A DNA stretch of 32,423 bases from Verrucomicrobia bacterium UBA7008 (GTDB taxonomy: Bacteria > Verrucomicrobiota > Kiritimatiellia > RFP12 > UBA1067), in NCBI GenBank assembly GCA_002449695.1, contig DJXI01000003.1, forward strand, positions 2,143 through 34,565, written 5' to 3'. The notes beneath the pieces are model-generated. The model was not told the origin of the DNA. It saw only the letters and a list, made by a program, of their open reading frames with translations, and ran no database searches. The position numbers were made by a program, and so were the translations under genes. Below, piece after piece: positions 29,686 to 32,423 of this stretch. Within the stretch, counting starts at the first letter, position 1. The number at the start of each line of letters is the position of its first letter.

Positions 29686-29694
29686 CTACGATTA

Positions 29695-30834
29695 TTATTC
29701 CGAAAAGACGTACCAGTTGAGGATGCCCTTGTCGGCGTGCTTCAGGAATTCGTAGACTTTGCCGAGCGGCGCGTCGCCCGGCGCGTAGACGAGCATCGTC
29801 GACGTCGCGACCGCGAGTTTCGACGCGAGCTGCGCCGCCGCGGAAATGTCGGCACACGGATGTTCCGTCACGATCAGTTTCGGTTCCAGCTGCACGTCGT
29901 CGCCCGACCAGTCTTCCTTGATCTCGACGACGCGCGCCGTGCCGTCGGCCGCCAGGTGGACCTCCGGCGGCTGGCAGAGACGCTGCGCGCGCTCGCGCCA
30001 GCTTTCGCGCGGCAGGTACGCGAGGTAGAACAGCTGACCGTCGACGAAGCCGTTGACCTTGACCGCTGGCGAATCGAGCTCGCGCAGGACGGCCGCCGCG
30101 GCCGCGGCTTCCTTGACCGTCAGGCTCGCCGGGAAATCGGGCAGGACGTCCAGCTCGGCGCCCGCCTGCGCCGCCGCATCGGCCGCCGCCTTGAGCGCGG
30201 CGAACGCATCGCGGATCTTTTCGGGCGCAACCGTGAGCCGGTGCGCGCGGTTCGCCGCCTGGCCGTTCCAGCGGAACGTGAACGTGCGCGTCTCGCCCTG
30301 CGGAATCTTCACTGCGGGCCGAAACCGGCCGTACGTCGCCGACTGTTCAAGCGAATCGTCGAAGGAAATGAGCGTCTGCGGCAGGTTGTAGAAGGCGAAG
30401 ACGGCGAGCGGCATGTTCGTTGCCGCCTCGACAATCCCCTTCTCGTCGCGCGTGCCGCCCGTATAGGCGATGCGCGCCGGGCGCTCGCCCTCGCTCGTCT
30501 TGACGAACGTGTCGAACGCCGGCTCCATTTCAAGCGCGACGCCGACGGGCCAGAAGCGCGCGGCCGCGACATCGACCGGCCGCCCGCACGGAATCCCCGC
30601 CTGCTCGAACGCCGCCGCGATTTCGGCCACGGTCGCCTCGGTCGTGAACATCGATTCGTATGCGTGGTCGGAATCGGGACCGACGAGCAGGAATTCGAGC
30701 GGCGTATCGAGCCCGCAGTCGGTCGACGTCGCGGTGAGCGTCACCGTGTGCCGCGCCGCGTCGAACGTGACCGGCGCGGCCGCGCACGCGAGCGCCGCGG
30801 CGCACGACGCGAACGTCAGGACGGCCGCTTTCAT
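29695..30834 (-). CDS. Exported protein with YdjY-like N-terminal domain
   Basis: A 379-residue protein with a Sec signal peptide (MKAAVLTFASCAAALACAAA). The mature N-terminus, FDAARHTVTLTATSTDCGLDTPLEFLLVGPDSDHAYESMFTTEATVAEIAAAFEQAG, follows the pattern of YdjY-type domains (an uncharacterised periplasmic family). The rest is unassigned: a beta-rich middle (RTFTFRWNGQAANRAHRL), an Ala-rich helical part and a C-terminal part including LASKLAVATSTMLVYAPGDAPLGKVYEFLKHADKG, which recalls ExbD-like folds only weakly. ATG 30834 overlaps the aminotransferase stop (ATGA), with GGAGG upstream, so the two are co-translated. Confidence 0.7.
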   Translation of the reverse strand: MKAAVLTFASCAAALACAAAPVTFDAARHTVTLTATSTDCGLDTPLEFLLVGPDSDHAYESMFTTEATVAEIAAAFEQAGIPCGRPVDVAAARFWPVGVALEMEPAFDTFVKTSEGERPARIAYTGGTRDEKGIVEAATNMPLAVFAFYNLPQTLISFDDSLEQSATYGRFRPAVKIPQGETRTFTFRWNGQAANRAHRLTVAPEKIRDAFAALKAAADAAAQAGAELDVLPDFPASLTVKEAAAAAAVLRELDSPAVKVNGFVDGQLFYLAYLPRESWRERAQRLCQPPEVHLAADGTARVVEIKEDWSGDDVQLEPKLIVTEHPCADISAAAQLASKLAVATSTMLVYAPGDAPLGKVYEFLKHADKGILNWYVFSE

Positions 30835-32036
30835 CGGCAGGCCTCCGCCGCGCGCTTGAACCCTTCCGCCGAACGCGCGATGATCTTTTCGTCGACGCTG
30901 CAGCTCAGGCGGATATGGCCCGCACGGCCGAAGCCGGCGCCCGGCACGGCGAGAATCCGTTCCTTGAGAAGCGCATCCACGAACTTCGCGTCGTCGCCGC
31001 CCGGCGCTTTCGGGAAGAAATAGAACGCCCCGCGCGGCATCGTGAACGAAATGCCCGCGTCCGTCAGCACCTTCGCCATCAGGTCGCGCCGTCGCTTGTA
31101 GATGGCGAGGTCCACGGTCGAATCGCAGAGCGCGGCCGCGAGCTTCTGGCCGATGACCGGCGCGTTGACGGAACCGAGCGTGCGGTTGACTAGGATGAGC
31201 GTGGACATCAGCGTGCCGCCGTCGAGCTGCGTCAGCGCGGGATTGACGGCGAGGTAGCCGATGCGCTCGCCCGCGAGCGACAGCGTCTTGGAGAAGCTGC
31301 CGACCACGACGGCGAACTTCGTCATCGGGAGGATCGCCGGCACGTCCGCGCCGTCGTAGGCGAAGGCGCGATACGGCTCGTCGGAGAGGATGAAGAGCGG
31401 CCGCTCCCCCTTCTCGCCGCGCGCGGCGTTGACCTTCTCGACGAGCGCCGCGAGCGCTTCGAGCTCGGCGCGCGAATAGACGGTGCCGGTCGGGTTGTTC
31501 GGCGAGTTGACGAGGATGGCGCGCGTGCGCGGCGAAACCGCCGCGGCGATCGCGTCCAGGTCGAGCGTGAAGTCTTCGCGCGTCGGCACGGGCCTGAGGA
31601 CGCCGCCGAAGTGGCCGCAGTAGTTGCCGTATTCGACGAAGTACGGGCTCGGGACGATCACCTCGTCCCCTTCCGCGATCGTCGCGCGGAAGAAGCAGAC
31701 GAGCGCGCTCGCCGCGCCGACCGTCATCACGAGGTCGTTCGCCGTCAGCGCGAGGCCCTGCTGGCGCGAGAGGTAGTCGGCCATGCGCGCGCGCACGGCG
31801 GGAATGCCGGCGTTCGGGCAGTAGCCGAGGCCGAGGGGCTGGACGGCGTCGTCGGCGATCTTGTAAAGCGCGGCGCGCGCGGCGGCGGGCGGCGGGACGT
31901 CGGGGTTGCCGAGCGAGAAGTCGCAGACGGCGTCCGCGCCGTACTTCTGCTTGAGCTCCAGCCCCTTTTCGAACATCTTGCGGATGAAGCTGGACTTCCC
32001 CGCCGCATCCTGAAATTCATTCGTGACAGTTTGCAT
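30831..32036 (-). CDS. Pyridoxal-phosphate-dependent aminotransferase (class I/II, AspC-like)
   Basis: A 401-residue fold-type I aminotransferase. Markers are CDFSLGNPDVPPP, LGYCPNAGIPAVRARMADYL, VMTVGAASALVCFFRAT, VIVPSPYFVEYGNYC, VNSPNNPTGTVYSRAEL, FILSDEPYRAFAYDG and the PLP lysine K250 in GSFSKTLSLAGERIGYLA. The C-terminal arginine motif for substrate carboxylate is in GHIRLSCSVD. It probably transfers amino groups between an acidic or aromatic amino acid and 2-oxoglutarate; exact substrate cannot be read. ATG 32036 has AAGGAG 6 nt upstream; an in-frame extension to 32060 runs into the promoter. It heads a transcript with the YdjY-like gene. Confidence 0.93.
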   Translation of the reverse strand: MQTVTNEFQDAAGKSSFIRKMFEKGLELKQKYGADAVCDFSLGNPDVPPPAAARAALYKIADDAVQPLGLGYCPNAGIPAVRARMADYLSRQQGLALTANDLVMTVGAASALVCFFRATIAEGDEVIVPSPYFVEYGNYCGHFGGVLRPVPTREDFTLDLDAIAAAVSPRTRAILVNSPNNPTGTVYSRAELEALAALVEKVNAARGEKGERPLFILSDEPYRAFAYDGADVPAILPMTKFAVVVGSFSKTLSLAGERIGYLAVNPALTQLDGGTLMSTLILVNRTLGSVNAPVIGQKLAAALCDSTVDLAIYKRRRDLMAKVLTDAGISFTMPRGAFYFFPKAPGGDDAKFVDALLKERILAVPGAGFGRAGHIRLSCSVDEKIIARSAEGFKRAAEACR

Positions 32037-32060
32037 CGTTCTCCTTGATTGTCGGTGCAT

Positions 32061-32069
32061 AGTATATCA
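32061..32069 (-). promoter_or_regulatory. Extended -10 promoter of the aminotransferase gene
   Basis: Minus strand TGATATACT, hexamer TATACT at 32066-32061, followed by ATG-containing leader and AAGGAG. The predicted leader is about 17 nt. No convincing -35 lies 17-18 nt upstream, so it would rely on the TGN extension. Confidence 0.65.
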
Positions 32070-32095
32070 AAAATCTTATCGGATTGGCGTCCTTT

Positions 32096-32121
32096 GCCGC
32101 ACTGAACACCTGTTGTGCGGC
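32096..32121. other. Hairpin upstream of the aminotransferase promoter
   Basis: GCCGCAC (32096-32102) and GTGCGGC (32115-32121) form a perfect 7-bp stem around a 12-nt loop. It lies outside the aminotransferase transcript and has no T-tract; it could be a protein-binding site or the terminator of a gene beyond the window. Confidence 0.4.
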
Positions 32122-32297
32122 TGCGTGGCGGAGCGCGGTTTTGGCGAACGCTCGCCCGTTTTTTCCGCTTCGCGAAAACGAACCTACGGGCTCGCTCGGA
32201 GAAGTCTCGCCGGATTGAACGCGTCTCCGTGCGGCGCGCGCGTGGCTCGACTTCAACGTCGCAAAACCGCCTCCGCTCCCTCCGCCGTTCTGCCGTC

Positions 32298-32334
32298 CTA
32301 GGCTTCTAGAATTCTAGGACTCTAGATAATCTAG
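32298..32334. repeat. CTAG array with 8-nt period
   Basis: CTAG occurs at 32298, 32306, 32314, 32322 and 32331 (steps 8, 8, 8, 9), with TCTAGA/TCTAGG contexts. CTAG is generally one of the rarest tetranucleotides in bacteria, so five copies in 37 nt are not expected by chance in GC-rich DNA. Confidence 0.85.
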
Positions 32335-32423
32335 ATACACTCGTTGTCTTAGCCATAAGAAGTTCCGCATCGAATTTTCATTTGCCCTGCCCGGTGCTAA
32401 GCGGCGTCGGCAACAGACGACGC

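Larger units (their letters stand above)
32037..32423. other. 387-nt region without a recognisable gene
   Basis: It contains the aminotransferase leader and promoter (32037-32069), a hairpin (32096-32121), then GC-rich sequence with short inverted repeats, a CTAG array (32298-32334) and an AT-richer tail. On the minus strand the last 27 bases could be the end of a gene entering from the right (codons for ASSVADAA, then TAG at 32399-32397), but this is too short to support. No tRNA-like or known RNA structure was recognised. Confidence 0.5.

Noticed and set aside
32397..32423. C-terminal end of a gene entering from the right on the minus strand
   Set aside because: Only eight codons and a stop are visible, and GCGTCG/CGACGC pairing there could equally be a hairpin.
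1..32423. tRNA, rRNA, riboswitch or attachment-site sequences
   Set aside because: I found no tRNA-like cloverleaf, no rRNA signature and no riboswitch motif by eye; without a covariance search this is not proof of absence.

Overview
The window is GC-rich, gene-dense bacterial chromosome with no rRNA or tRNA gene that I could see. It carries a V/A-type ATP synthase operon of the E-DUF2764-A-B kind, and many junctions where stop and start codons overlap by 4 nt. It also has a degenerate heptamer repeat inside a coding linker, and a polysaccharide locus containing a REP-associated transposase. Together these suggest a PVC-superphylum bacterium, possibly Kiritimatiellota or Lentisphaerota. The placement is inference from gene content; no marker in the window decides it.

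Layout. 1-1819 (+): tail of pyruvate phosphate dikinase, tatA, uvrC. 1834-2840 (+): a good sigma70-type promoter, a structured leader, then rplM-rpsI. 2857-4892 (+): a long hairpin followed by a DEAD-box RNA helicase. 4896-11774 (-): one operon from a strong promoter at 11746-11774, in the order V-ATPase E, DUF2764 protein, A, B, ftsH, cdaA. It joins an ion-translocating ATPase, the membrane protease FtsH and a c-di-AMP synthase. Subunits D, I and K are absent.

11811-21341 (+): a surface-glycan locus from a divergent promoter. It holds a GT-A-like protein, a GT4 enzyme, a REP-associated tyrosine transposase (RAYT) fused to a second domain, a DUF5672 protein, another GT-A-like protein, a GT-D-like protein, a LamG-type exported protein with its own promoter, a GT2 enzyme and a Wzx-like flippase. 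Base composition falls to about 45-47% GC in sampled lines near 16-17 kb, against about 67% in a sampled line of ftsH, which suggests imported DNA. The RAYT gene carries REP palindromes inside its own reading frame. This is the most unusual thing in the window.

21306-26651 (-): six genes, every junction a 4-nt overlap: two paralogous lipoproteins, hisC, an NtrB-like histidine kinase, an NtrC-like sigma54 activator and a Ser/Thr kinase. 26725-28645 (+): a small membrane protein, apparently leaderless, then tmk and holB. 28658-32069 (-): a PLP aminotransferase, an exported YdjY-like protein and a coiled-coil membrane protein. 32037-32423 holds no recognisable gene, but has a promoter, a hairpin and a CTAG-rich array.

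A recurrent extended -10 element, TGATATACTA, precedes four transcription units. At two divergent ones the start codon sits at the predicted transcription start, so those mRNAs may be leaderless.
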